A DNA stretch of 64,000 nucleotides from positions 37,669,430 to 37,733,429 of the forward strand of contig NC_092094.1 of NCBI RefSeq assembly GCF_045679555.1, written 5' to 3'. The position numbers and the translations under genes were made by a program. Position 1 is the stretch's first letter; each line of letters opens with the position of its first letter. The notes under the pieces are model-generated. The model worked only from the letters and a program-made list of their open reading frames with translations. It was not told the origin of the DNA and ran no database searches. Shown in pieces: positions 1 through 9,438 of this stretch. This DNA comes from Salvelinus alpinus (Eukaryota > Chordata > Actinopteri > Salmoniformes > Salmonidae).

Positions 1-1617
1 ATCGTGACAGATTTTGAAAATATGCTTTACAGCGAAAGCAATCCAAGCTTTTGTGAGTGTATCAATCAATGCTAGAACAGCTAGCCCCAAATTAGCATGG
101 TCACGAAAGTCAGAAAAGCAATCAAATTAATCGCTTACCTTTGATAATCTTAAGATGTTTGCACTCACGGGACTCCCAGTTACACAATAAATGTTATTTT
201 TGTTCGATAAATATTACTTTTTTAACAAAAAAACGCCATTTGGGTTGCACGTTATGTTCAGAAAACCACAGCCTCGTTCCGGTCCTGAAAGGCAGAAGAA
301 AATTCCCAAACGTATCAGATTCAAAAATATTACTAAAAATATTTATAATTATGCAATCACAAGTGAAATATACCAAAACACAGCTTAGTTTGTTGTTAAT
401 CCACCTATCGTGTCAGATTTTGAAAATATGCTTTACAGCGAAAGCAATCCAAGCTTTTGTGAGTGTATCAATCAATGCTACAACAGCTAGCCCCAAATTA
501 GCATGGTCACGAAAGTCAGAAAAGCAATCAAATTAATCGCTTACCTTTGATAATTTTCGGATGTTTGCACTCACGAGACTCCCAGTTACTGTAACGTCCT
601 GACCAGAGTTATTATGTGTTTTGCTTGTTTAGTGTTGGTCAGGACGTGAGCTGGGTGGGAATTCTATGTTGTGTGTCTAGTTTGTCTGTTTCTATGTCCA
701 GCCTAATATGGTTCTCAATCAGAGGCAGATGGTAATCGTTGTCCCTGATTGAGAATCATATATAGGAGGCTTGTTTTGTGTTGGGATTTTGTGGGTGTTT
801 GTTTCCTGTCTCTGTGATTGTCTGCACCAGATAGGTGTGTCTCGGTTTTTGCACATTTGTTATTTTGTATTGTTGTTTGTAGTGTTTCACTTGTTCTTTA
901 TTAAACATGTTTAACACTAGCCGCGCTGCACTTTGGTCCTCTCCTTCACCCCTGGAAGAAAACCGTTACAGTTACACAATAAATGTTATTTTTGATCGAT
1001 AAATATTACTTTTATAACAAACAAAAACAGCATTTGGGTTGCGCGTTATGTTCAGAAAACTACAGCCTCGTTCCGTTCGACGAAAATTCCAAAAAGTATC
1101 CGTAATGTTCGTAGAAACATGTCAAATGTTTTTTATAATCAATCCTCAGGTTGTTTTTAACATACATAATCGATAATATTTCAACCGGACCGTAACCTAT
1201 TCAATAAAAGAGAGAAAGAAAATGGAGAGCGCGCAGGAACTAATCAAAGGACACCTGACTGGTTTTGAAAAATCTCGCTCATTTTTCAAAATAAAAGCCT
1301 GAAACTATGTCTAAAGCCTGGTCACAGCCTGAGGAAGCCATTGGAAACGGAATCTGGTTGATACCCCTTTAAATGGAAGAAAGACGGGAAATGAAACACA
1401 GATTACATTTTTTTTTAAATCACTTCCGGGTTAGATTTCCTCAGGTTTTTGCCTGCAAAATCAGTTTTGTTATACTCATAGACAATATTTTGACAGTTTT
1501 GGAAACTTTGGAGTGTTTTCTATCCTAATCTGTAAATTATCTGCATATTCTACGATCTGGACCTGAGAAATAGTCCGTTTACCTTGGGAACGTTATTTTT
1601 TAAAAAAGAAGAAGAAG
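1..1617. mobile_element. TTAA-flanked salmonid repeat (upstream copy), modular
   Basis: No coding capacity is recognised. A module of about 407 bp recurs: 1-190 matches 408-590, and the module continues after the LTR insertion at 971. Landmarks are TTACCTTTGATAATCTT, ACTCCCAGTTACACAATAA and TTCGATAAATATTACT. The right end joins Tc1 sequence at a TTCA (1618-1621), which corresponds to a decayed TTAA target. The TTAA preference suggests a piggyBac-type non-autonomous element, but that is inference. Short ORFs here, such as 141-536, are not credible genes. Confidence 0.75.
590..970 (+). mobile_element. Solo LTR with 5-bp target duplication
   Basis: The 381-bp element starts TGTAACG, ends CGTTACA, and is flanked by GTTAC at 585-589 and 971-975. 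The uninterrupted target occurs at 170-190 in the neighbouring module, giving an empty-site reference inside the window. It contains a conserved imperfect palindrome (708-759) and ATTAAA-type polyadenylation motifs near its 3' part. No internal retroviral sequence is attached, so it is a product of LTR-LTR recombination. Confidence 0.88.
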
Positions 1618-1621
1618 TTCA

Positions 1622-1862
1622 TTGAAATGCATTCCAGGTTTCTACCTCATGAAGCTGGTTGAGAGAATGCTAGGGCTACTTTGAAGCATCTCACATCTCA
1701 AATATATTTTGTTTTGTTTAACACTTTTTTGGTTACTACATGATTCCATATGTGTTATTTCATAGTTTTGATGTCTTCACTATTATTCTACAATGTAGAA
1801 AATAGTAAAATAAAGAAAAAACCTTGAATGAGTAGGTGTGTCCAGACTTTTGACTGGTACTG
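1622..1862 (-). mobile_element. Right terminal part of a Tc1-like element (upstream copy)
   Basis: The segment ends with GACTGGTACTG followed by TA (1863-1864), and is the terminal inverted repeat partner of the CAGTACCAGTC end seen at 7382. In the duplicated copy (11328-11568) it belongs to a Tc1 element split by the TTAA-flanked repeat. The left portion of this copy lies before the window. Confidence 0.8.
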
Positions 1863-1896
1863 TATGTATGTATATATATATATATATATATATATA
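1863..1896. repeat. (TGTA)/(TA)n microsatellite
   Basis: Short TGTATG units are followed by an uninterrupted TA run next to the Tc1 terminus. The same tract is present at about 11569-11602. Confidence 0.85.
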
Positions 1897-1965
1897 CTCT
1901 AGTTTAATTTTAGTCAACAAAGATATTGGCTAATGAGGCGATTTAAAATAAAAGATTAGCCCGTG

Positions 1966-2160
1966 TGTTACGTCCATTGTTCGAAGGAGACCAAGGTGCA
2001 GCGTTGTAAGCGTACATCTTCTTTATTGACGAACACCAAAAAACAACAAAATATAAATGAACGTAACATTCTGCAGGCTACACAGTAACAGTACAAAAAC
2101 AAGATCCCACCAACTAGGGTGGAAAACAGGCTGCCTAAGTATGATTCCCAATCAGAGACA
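1966..2160 (-). mobile_element. Inverted partial LTR
   Basis: The reverse complement of this stretch matches the 3' two thirds of the LTR at 2756-3056, including the segment from the CTGATTGGGA palindrome arm to the terminal GACGTAACA. It lies in opposite orientation on the far side of the minisatellite, so the 27-bp array is bracketed by LTR arms facing each other. The 225-aa minus-strand frame at 1968-2645 is just a translation of this LTR plus the minisatellite. Confidence 0.85.
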
Positions 2161-2754
2161 ACGATAGACGACGGTCCACAGTCCGGAACCTCCAACGACG
2201 GCCCGCAGTCCGGAACCTCCTGAGATGGTCCGCAGTCCGGAACCTCCTGAGACGGTCCGCAGTCCGGAACCTCCTGAGACGGTCTGCAGTCCGGAACCTC
2301 CTGAGATGGTCCGCAGTCCGGAACCTCCTGAGACGGTCCGCAGTCCTGAGTCTCCAGCGACGGTCCGCAGTCCTGAGTCTCCAGCGACGGTCCGCAGTCC
2401 AGAGTCTCCAGCGACGGTCCGCAGTCCGGAGTCTCCGGTGACGGTCCGCAGTCCGGAACCTCCTGAGACGGTCTGCAGTCCGGAGCCTCCGGCGACGATC
2501 CACGGCCCGGAGTCCCCGGCGACGATCTACCGTCTGGTTCCTCCGGCGACGATCTACGGTCCGGTTCCTCCGGCGACGATCTACGGATCCGGAGCCTCCG
2601 GCGACGATCCACGATCCGGTTCCACGGAAGCGGAGGGATCAGCAAGTAGAGCGGGGTCTACGCCCCGAACCGGAGACGCCACCGAGGCTAGATGCCCACC
2701 CGGACCCTCCCTCATAGAGTCAGTCCGCACCTTTGGGGGGGGGGGGGGGGGGTA
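2161..2754 (+). repeat. 27-bp GC-rich minisatellite and 18-G tract of an LTR element
   Basis: Units of 27 bp, rich in CCGGAGCCTCC / GTCCGCAG motifs, repeat from about 2164 to 2610. An internal stretch of the element and an 18-G run follow at about 2735-2752. The period is nine codons, so several frames on both strands stay open and translate as repeats of the PEPPETVRS kind. The G-tract sits where a polypurine tract would lie just before a 3' LTR. The same array type occurs at 11867-12461 and, inverted, at about 26607-27030. Confidence 0.85.
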
Positions 2755-2755
2755 C

Positions 2756-3056
2756 TGTCACTCCCTGACCTTAGAGAGCCTTTATATTTCTCTATTTGGT
2801 TAGGGCAGGGTGTGATTTGGGTGGGCATTCTAGTTTTCTATTTCTTTGTTGGCTGGGTATGGTTCCCAATCAGAGGCAGCTGTCTATCGCAGCCTGTTTT
2901 CCACCCTAGTTGGTGGGATCTTGTTTTTGTACTGTTACTGTGTAGCCTGCAGAACGTTACGTTCGTTTATATTTTGTTGTTTTTTGGTGTTCATCAATAA
3001 AGAAGATGTACGCTTACACGCTGCACCTTGGTCTCCTTCAAACAACGGACGTAACA
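2756..3056 (+). mobile_element. LTR of a non-autonomous LTR retroelement
   Basis: This is a 301-bp LTR beginning TGTCACTCCCTGACC and ending GACGTAACA, directly after the G-tract. It carries an AATAAA signal near 2996-3001. It is followed at 3057 by the leader sequence GAAGATCCCACCAC seen after the 5' LTR of the copy at 26607-28133. It therefore has 3'-internal sequence on its left and 5'-internal sequence on its right, a permuted order. Confidence 0.82.
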
Positions 3057-3838
3057 GAAGATCCCACCACCAAAGGACCAAGCAGCGTGGCCAGGAGGAG
3101 CAGGGATCCTGGGCCCGGGAGAAAAGTGAGTGGAGGACATCATGGACATGGGAGGAGGTTATGGCAGGGGACAAGACCCTGCCATGGAAGCAGGCGGAGG
3201 CAATGAAGGAGGACCAACGGTGACTCTGAAGTTCACAACCACGAAGGAAGCCTGAGAGGAAATTTGGGGGGGCACACGGGTTGGTCGGCGAAGCCGAGGG
3301 GCAAGTTTGAGAGCGAAGAGGAGTATTGGGATAGACTGAGCGAGGAGTATTGTGAGATGGTTGAGGGGAGTGATGAGGTAGAGTGGATGGTTTGGTGTCT
3401 GGAGCAAGACAGTCGCCGTGAGGAGCGTGGGACCAGTCAGGCACCATGTTTCGCGGAGATACGCAATGTGTCTCCAGTGCGCATCCACAGCCCGGTACGT
3501 TCTGTGCCAGCTCCTCGCACTTGCCATGCGAAAGTGAGCATCCAGCCAGGACGCGTTGTGCCGGCTCAGCGCTCCTGGTCTCCAGTACGCCTCCTCGGTC
3601 CAGGATATTCTGCGCCGGCTCTACGCACTGTGTCGCTAGTGCGCCTTCACAGCCCTGTGCCAGCGCCCCGCACTTGCCGGGCTAAAGTGAGCATCCAGCC
3701 AGGACGCGGTCTGCCAGCTCTACGCTCCAGACCTCCAGTGCGTCTCCACGGTCCAGTATATCCTGCGCCGGCTCTACGCACTGTGTCGCCAGTGCGCCTT
3801 CACAGCCCAATTCGTCCTGTGCCAGACACCGTGAGAGA
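3057..3838 (+). mobile_element. Internal leader and proline/arginine-rich repeat region of the LTR element
   Basis: The sequence runs on from the LTR with a leader, then a frame at 3264-3857 (197 aa) made of repeated blocks with PVRLHSPV and PAPRTCRAKVSIQPGR-like phrases. I see no protease, reverse transcriptase or integrase motif and no zinc knuckle, so the element looks non-autonomous. The minus-strand copy (26607-28133) has the same order: leader, then PVR blocks, then the 27-bp minisatellite. Whether the frame is ever translated is unknown. Confidence 0.7.
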
Positions 3839-4137
3839 CATGACTATGAATCAATAAGTTTAAGTTGATTGTTGTAATGACCCCAGTGACAGACTTATGC
3901 ATGATTTTAGTTACGTGTATTAACACACACTTGTATATGTGTGAAATAGGACCAATATAAGCACCCACCAAATTCTTATTATAGCCCCTTCTCAGTAGTA
4001 AAATCGAAATACATTGCTAATTGTATTAATGTCAAGATATAGTTAGTTATGTGATTTGACATTTCTATCATGCAAACAAGCATAGGATTATGTAACATGA
4101 AGATTTATGTATTTTTGTTGTTGTATTTATATATAAC
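3839..4137. other. No gene seen
   Basis: AT-rich sequence between two LTR elements. No recognisable repeat or coding signal was seen. The matching stretch is 13546-13844. Confidence 0.6.
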
Positions 4138-4568
4138 TGTCACGCCCTGACCGTAGAGATCCTTTTTATGTCTCTATTTTGGTTGGTCAGGGCATGAGTT
4201 TGGGTGGGCATTCTATGTCTGGTGTTCTATGTTGTCCTTGTTTTGTATTTCTGTGTGTTTGGCCTGGTATGGTTCTCAATCAGAGGCAGCTGTCGATCGT
4301 TGTCTCTGATTGGGAGCCATACTTAGGTAGCTTGTTCCCACCTGGGTTTGTGGGTAGTTGTTTTTTGTTTCGTATCTGTACCAGACAGAACTGTTTTGGT
4401 TATTCTTTTGTTATTTTCTGTTTAGTGTTTTTCGTCACCTTACAGAACTGTTCGTTTGTCGTGTTGTTGTTTTGTTAGAGTGTTCATATTTATTAAAATA
4501 ACGTATTATGAATACTTACCACGCTGCACCTTGGTCCTCTTCTCCTTCTCCCGACGACGTTCGTTACA
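4138..4568 (+). mobile_element. Solo LTR with 5-bp target duplication
   Basis: The 431-bp element starts TGTCACGCCCTGACC and ends GTTCGTTACA. The right flank is GTAAC (4569-4573). The left flank is ATAAC here, but exactly GTAAC in the downstream copy (13840-13844), so the left target copy has one substitution in this unit. The conserved palindrome lies at 4269-4320. The 99-aa frame inside it is not a gene. Confidence 0.88.
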
Positions 4569-5825
4569 GTAACAGGGTGAAAAAAACATAATTAAAAATG
4601 TATATATTTCAAATTCAGACTAACAAAACAAAATGGGGAAAAGTCAAGGGGTGTGAATAGTTTTTGAAGGCACTCTAATAGCATCAACAGAACCTAATTT
4701 GATTTCCCCTATAATCACTGCATTTAACTTAGCAAATGATGAAAGTGACTTTGAATTATCCCATGGTTAGATTTTATGATGAAAAGATCTGTAACACATG
4801 AACAAAAAATATAAGTAGCTTGTTTCTGTTCCTCCCCCCTTTTCCAGTCACCCCTTTTCATATTCGACCATCAACTCCCAAGCAGCATGCCCATGTAGAG
4901 CTGTGCTGGATGGTTACATACTTTTTATTACATTGTGCTGTCAAATCAGGTTAGTGCTTTGCATTCCTTTCAGACATTTTATTAAATTATTTTTGATATA
5001 TTGTCAAGTACAGGGCTTAGTTTTCAAAGCTAGAATCCTTACTTGCTACCTACATCACTTTGATTTATACATTAATTATATATACACCCATTAATTCCTG
5101 AAGACTATAACATGACTGCCTCATGAGCTTAGTTCAACTGTCGTACCCAGTCAGGACCCAAAATATATGTTTTTTTTACTCCAAATGTTGGTAAACAACG
5201 TACATGTAAGCAAACACTATATATCCTCAAAACATGGTTACAACTATACTTGATATCGTAGATGGGCAGTTCTTGAATCCATAGCTCTGTATTCATTTGA
5301 GAGTGGTTACATTTCTCCAGGCCCATCCCTCAGCTTTTTCAACTGCGGATTCTAGCTTAAATACTCACTGAGAATGCAAGCATTTATAGGAAGCTACTGT
5401 AAATTAAATTAACTTTATTGTGATGAAGTGCAGAGATGCCCTGTGCAGTAATTCTGCCCTTAGAACGGACCTTGGTCTTCAGCTATGTCTGTCTGGGAGA
5501 AGGCCTCTGACACTGAATTCTAGGTTACAGTTCCATTATGTGGTTTGATGCTTTGGCTGAGTTGTAAGGAGGGCTAATGACTTCGATATTCGATAACTTA
5601 ATTTTATCAGATGCTCTGAAAAGTAACTCAATGACTTTGCAAACTGTCATTCTGTTTGTCTCTTGATTTCTCACACCTCTCTCGCTCTGTCTGCCTCTAG
5701 ATAAAGTAATGAAGTTACTCTTCTGTAAAGCTCCACTCTCTGTAGCTGCTCAGTTTTCCTTGTCTCTTTCTCCTCCTGCCTCGCCACAGCTGTGATGCGA
5801 GAAGGTAAGAAAAGCTGTTAATATA
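4569..5825. other. Unique-looking segment with candidate microexon
   Basis: No convincing protein-coding frame or known repeat was seen. Its last about 210 bp (5615-5825) recur at 15322-15532 and, more diverged, at 18704-18918, and contain the splice-like structure listed separately. Confidence 0.55.
5790..5804 (+). other. Candidate 15-nt microexon (copy 1)
   Basis: A long pyrimidine tract (about 5753-5786) ends in CCACAG. Then come 15 nt (CTGTGATGCGAGAAG) and the donor GTAAGA. The length is a multiple of three. The acceptor, the 15 nt and the donor are identical in all three paralogous copies in the window. Read in phase 2 it would encode V-M-R-E plus split codons. No parent gene is recognised, so this is a splice-signal prediction only. 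Confidence 0.35.
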
Positions 5826-6002
5826 CAGTGCATTCGGAAAGTATTCAGACCCCTTGACTTTTTCCACATTTTGTTACATTGCAGCCTTATTCTAAAATGG
5901 ATTAAATAAGTAAAAATCCCCTCAATCTACACACAATACCCGATAATGACAAAGCGAAAACAGGTTTTTAGAAATTGTATTCAGAAAAAATAGAATTACC
6001 TG
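5826..6002 (+). mobile_element. Left end of a Tc1-like element
   Basis: It begins CAGTGCATTCGGAAAG after TA (5824-5825) and runs through the AT-rich terminal repeat, stopping where SINE sequence begins. The same insertion site is occupied in the copies at 15533 and 18919. Confidence 0.85.
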
Positions 6003-6056
6003 GGGGGTAGGCTGTCATTGAAAAAAATAATTTGTTCTTAACTGACTTGCAAAAAA
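6003..6056 (+). mobile_element. 3' tail fragment of a tRNA-derived salmonid SINE (HpaI-like)
   Basis: GTAGGCTGTCATTG followed by TTTGTTCTTAACTGACTTG matches the 3' region of the classic salmonid HpaI-type SINE. Only the tail is present, between two Tc1 fragments. Confidence 0.6.
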
Positions 6057-6330
6057 CAATTACAAGCATACCCATAACATGACGCAGCCACCACTATGCT
6101 TGAAAATATGGAGAGTAGTACTCAGTAATGTGCCATATTGGATTTTTGCCCAAACATAACCGTTTGTATTCAGGACAAAAAGTTAAATGCTTTGCCACAT
6201 TTTTTGCAGTATTACTTGATGCCCAACGCATCAAGGGGGGCAAACTACCTGCCCTCCAGGACACCTACAGCACTCGATGTCACAGGAAGGCCAAAAAGAT
6301 AATCAAGGACAACAACCACCTGAGCCACTG
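6057..6330. mobile_element. Tc1-like fragment joined to a LINE 3' coding fragment
   Basis: 6057-6216 resembles an internal Tc1 segment (CATAACATGACGCAGCC and CATTTTTTGCAG). From about 6219 a LINE reverse-transcriptase C-terminal frame begins on the + strand (LPALQDTYSTRCHRKAKKII). It is cut at 6330, where the duplication junction lies. In the downstream copy the LINE continues to its 3' end at about 16505. Confidence 0.7.
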
Positions 6331-6653
6331 GACACTGGACACTGGACATTGTGAAAGTGGTTTAAATTGAAAATTATTTAATGGAAATATGCAGCATTGT
6401 CATAACACATTGCGGGTCCTCCCACTTAACACCAAGTTTCACTAAAACTATTTAAATAGCTAGGTACAATGCAGGTACACATTGTTACATAGGGCTTTCA
6501 CTGTACCTGGGCATAAAAGTACCATGTAAAGCCATAGATTTAGCGATGCATGATATACTGTAAAGTGGGACCAGATGACAATCATACACATAAACAGTGT
6601 GATCTGTACTGTGACGTATAATGTTGCATTTTTCATACAGTTGCTTTTTATAG
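6331..6653. other. Duplication junction and unassigned sequence
   Basis: It begins with three CTGGACA-type units across the predicted tandem-duplication junction. The remainder shows no recognisable repeat or gene. Confidence 0.5.
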
Positions 6654-6658
6654 ACAAG

Positions 6659-7063
6659 TGTCACGGCCGTCAAAAGGAGGAGACCAAGGCGCAGCGTGGT
6701 ATGCGTACATTCTTCTTTATTCTAAGAATGAACACTGAACAAAACTAACAAAATAACAAAACAAACCGTGACGCTATACACATGAGTGCTGAACAGGCAA
6801 CTACACATAGACAAGAACCTACAAATACCCAAGGGAAAATGGCTACCTAAATATGGTCCCCAATCAGAGACAACCATAAACAGCTGCCTCTGATTGGGAA
6901 TCATATCAGGCCCCCATAGACATATATATATACCTAGACCTACAAAAACCCCATGATATACAAAAACCCTAGACAAGACAAAACTAGCATACCCACCCTA
7001 GTCACACCCTGACCTAACCAAAATAATAAAGAAAACATAGATAACTAAGGTCAGGGCGTGACA
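6659..7063 (-). mobile_element. Solo LTR, minus orientation, exact 5-bp target duplication
   Basis: The 405-bp element is bounded by TGTCACGG and CGTGACA, flanked by ACAAG at 6654-6658 and 7064-7068. It contains the conserved palindrome (6852-6904) in inverted orientation. The 84-aa frame inside it is a shadow. Confidence 0.9.
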
Positions 7064-7068
7064 ACAAG

Positions 7069-7381
7069 ATAGGATTCTAAGTGTATCCTTTCTGGATTAC
7101 AACTGGGTTACACGGCACTAAAGGTGGCGGGCAAAAGCCAAGCATGAGTTTTTCCAGGAACATCTAGAGCAAGCTAAACCTGGAGATTGTGAAAGCCATG
7201 AAAACAAGAAAAGGAGAAACAACAAACATCAGGAACTCTAGGTCCAGTCCAGTCAATGGTGTCGATGTAAAGCTAACCATTTTCATTGTAGTTGTTATGA
7301 AACGCTCTAAACATTCTGACTCAATTTCCAGGGGCTGCATGTGCCATTAAAAAGCACTTCCAGAGCTACTGTATATATATA
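7069..7381. other. No gene seen
   Basis: Short unique-looking stretch between the solo LTR and the Tc1 terminus at 7382. It ends in a small TA run that supplied the Tc1 target. Confidence 0.55.
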
Positions 7382-7549
7382 CAGTACCAGTCAAAAGTTT
7401 GGGCACACCTACTCATTCAAGGGTTTCTTTATTTTCACTATTTTCTACATTGTAGAATAATATTGAAGAAATCAAAACTATGAAATAACATATATGGAAT
7501 CAGGTAGTAACTAAAAAGTGTTAAACAAATCAACATTTTATATTTGAAA

Positions 7550-7624
7550 TTCTTCAAAGTAGCCACCCCTTGCCTTGATGCTAGCTTTGCAGACTCTTGG
7601 ATTCTCGCAACCAGCTTCATGAGG
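7550..7624 (-). pseudogene. Tc1 transposase C-terminus, separated part
   Basis: The minus-strand reading LVARIQESAKLASRQGVATL is a typical C-terminus of this Tc1 transposase lineage. It is separated from the rest of the frame (8521-9438) by the repeat inserted at 7625-8512. Confidence 0.7.
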
Positions 7625-8512
7625 AATCAAATCACATTTATTTATATAGCCCTTCTTAGATCAGCTGATATCTCAAAGTGCTGTACAGAAACCCAGCCTA
7701 AAACCCCAAACAGCAAGCAATGCAGGTGTAGAAGCATGGTGGCTAGGAAAAACTCCATAGAAAGGCCCAAACCTAGGAAGAAACCTAGAGAGGAACCAGG
7801 CTATGAGGGGTGGCCAGTCCTCTTCTGGCTGTGCCGGGTGGAGATTATAACAGAACATGGCCAAGATGTTAAAATGTTCATAAATGACCAGCATGGTCAA
7901 ATAATAATAAGCACAGTAGTTGTCGAGGGTGCAACAGGTCAGCACCTCAGGAGTAAATGTCAGTTGGCTTTTCCTAGCCAATCATTGAGAGTATCTCTAC
8001 CGCTCCTGCTGTCTCTAGAGAGTTGAAAACAGCAGGTCTGGAACAGGTAGCACGTCCGGTGAACAGGGCAGGGTTTTATAGCTCAGGCAGAACAGTTGAA
8101 ACTGGAGCAGCAGCAAGGCCAGGTGGACTGGGGACAGCAAGGAGTCATCATGCCAGGTAGTCCTGAGGCATGGTCCTAGGGCTCAGGTCCTCCGAGAGAG
8201 AGAAAGAAAGAAAGAGAGAATTAGAGAGAGCATACTTAAATTCACACAGGACACCGGATAAGACAGGAGAAATACTCCAGATATAACAGACTGACCCTAG
8301 CCCCCCAACACATAAACTACTGCAGCATAAATACTGGAGGCTGAGACAGGAGGGGTCAGGAGACACTGTGGCCCCATCCGATGAAACCCCCGGACAGGGC
8401 CAAACAGGCAGGATATAACCCCACCCACTTTGCCAAAGCACAGCCCCCACACCACTAGAGGGATATCTTCAACCCCCAACTTACCATCCTGAGACAAGGC
8501 CGAGTATAGCCC
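7625..8512. mobile_element. Salmonid interspersed repeat (ATTTATATAGCCC family)
   Basis: It starts AATCAAATCACATTTATTTATATAGCCC-like and includes a GAGAGAGAAAGAAAG run near 8195-8235, interrupting Tc1 sequence. Shorter copies of its start are at 49227-49294 and 63728-63839, so its termini can be compared. I do not know the class; no coding frame is credible (100-160 aa frames here are chance). Confidence 0.7.
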
Positions 8513-8520
8513 ATGCTTTT

Positions 8521-9438
8521 CAACAGTCTTGAAGGAGTTCCCACATATGCTGAGCACTTGTTTGCTGCTTTTCCTTCACTCAATGGTCCAACTCATCCCA
8601 AACCATCTCAATTGGGTTGAGGTCATGTGATTGTGGAGGCCAGGTCATCTGATGCAGCGCTCCATCACTCTCCTTCTTGGTCAAATAACCCTTACACAGC
8701 CTGGAGGTATGTTTTGGGTCATTGTCCTGTTGAAAAACAAATGATAGTCACAGTAAGCGTAGACCAGATGGGATGGTGAATCGCTGCAGAATGCTGTGGT
8801 AGCCATGCAGTTTAAGTGTGCCTTGAATTCTAAATAAATCACCAGTGTCATCAGCAAAGCACCCCCACACCATCACACCACCTCTTCCATGCTTCACGGT
8901 GGGAACCACACATGCAGAGCTCATCCATTCACCTTCTCTGCGTCTCACAAAGACGCGGCGGTTTGAACCAAACATCTCACATTTTCATCCATCAGACCAA
9001 AGGACAGATTTCCACCGGTCTAATGTCCATTGCTCATGTTTCTTGGCCCAAGCAAGTCTCTTGTTCTTATTGGTTTCCTTTAATAGTGGTTAATTTGCAG
9101 CAATTCGACAATGAAGGCCTGATTCACGCGGTCTCCTCTGAACAGTTGATGTTGAGATGTGTCTGTTACTTGAACTCGGTGAAGCATTTATTTGGGCTGC
9201 AATCTGAGGTTCAGTTCACTCTAATGAACTTATCCTCTGCAGCAGAAGTAACTCTGGGTCTTCCTTTCCTGTGGCGGTCCTCATGAGAGCCAGTTTCATC
9301 ATAGCGCTTGATGGTTCTTGCGACGGCACTTGAAGAAACGTTCAAAGTTTTTTAAATGTTCTGTATTGACTGACCTTCATGTCTTAAAGTAATGATGGAC
9401 TGTCGTTTCTCTTTGCTTATTTGAGCTGTTCTTGACAT
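8521..9438 (-). pseudogene. Tc1-like transposase pseudogene
   Basis: The ATG lies at 9438 and reads MSRTAQISKEKRQSIITLRHEG, the N-terminal helix-turn-helix region of a Tc1-family transposase. Stop codons follow, the first after QSIQNI and another after FIRVN. Nearer the C-terminus, 8748-8975 reads [17 protein letters not shown], the catalytic-core landmark. The protein would bind the terminal repeats and cut at TA, but multiple stops and two insertions make it non-functional. Residue identity of the DDE triad cannot be followed across the damage. Confidence 0.8.

Larger units (their letters stand above)
1..6330. repeat. Tandem segmental duplication, upstream copy (partial)
   Basis: Positions 1-6330 match 9710-16037 almost base for base. 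The offset moves from 9709 to 9706 through a GAA-run deletion near 1610, and to 9707 through one extra G in a G-tract. I noticed fewer than about ten differences, for example near 1336, 2284, 2706, 3707 and 4133. Homology stops abruptly at 6330, inside a LINE fragment, where a short CTGGACA tandem begins. The constant period fits a tandem unit of about 9,707 bp whose left part lies before the window. A false assembly duplication cannot be excluded. Confidence 0.93.

Noticed and set aside
141..536. 131-aa frame repeated at 9850-10245
   Set aside because: It covers a tandem module of a non-coding repeat. The duplicates are identical only because the whole region was recently duplicated.
1968..2803. 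Long overlapping frames on both strands (225 aa minus, 192 aa plus) as repeat-protein genes
   Set aside because: They consist of a 27-bp minisatellite whose period is a multiple of three plus translated LTR sequence. The duplicate at 11674-12707 changes frame length through a one-base G-tract difference, and there is no start context or conserved domain.
8148..8557. Frames of 86-100 aa in the salmonid repeat
   Set aside because: They lie inside an interspersed repeat with no sign of a conserved frame, and shift between copies.
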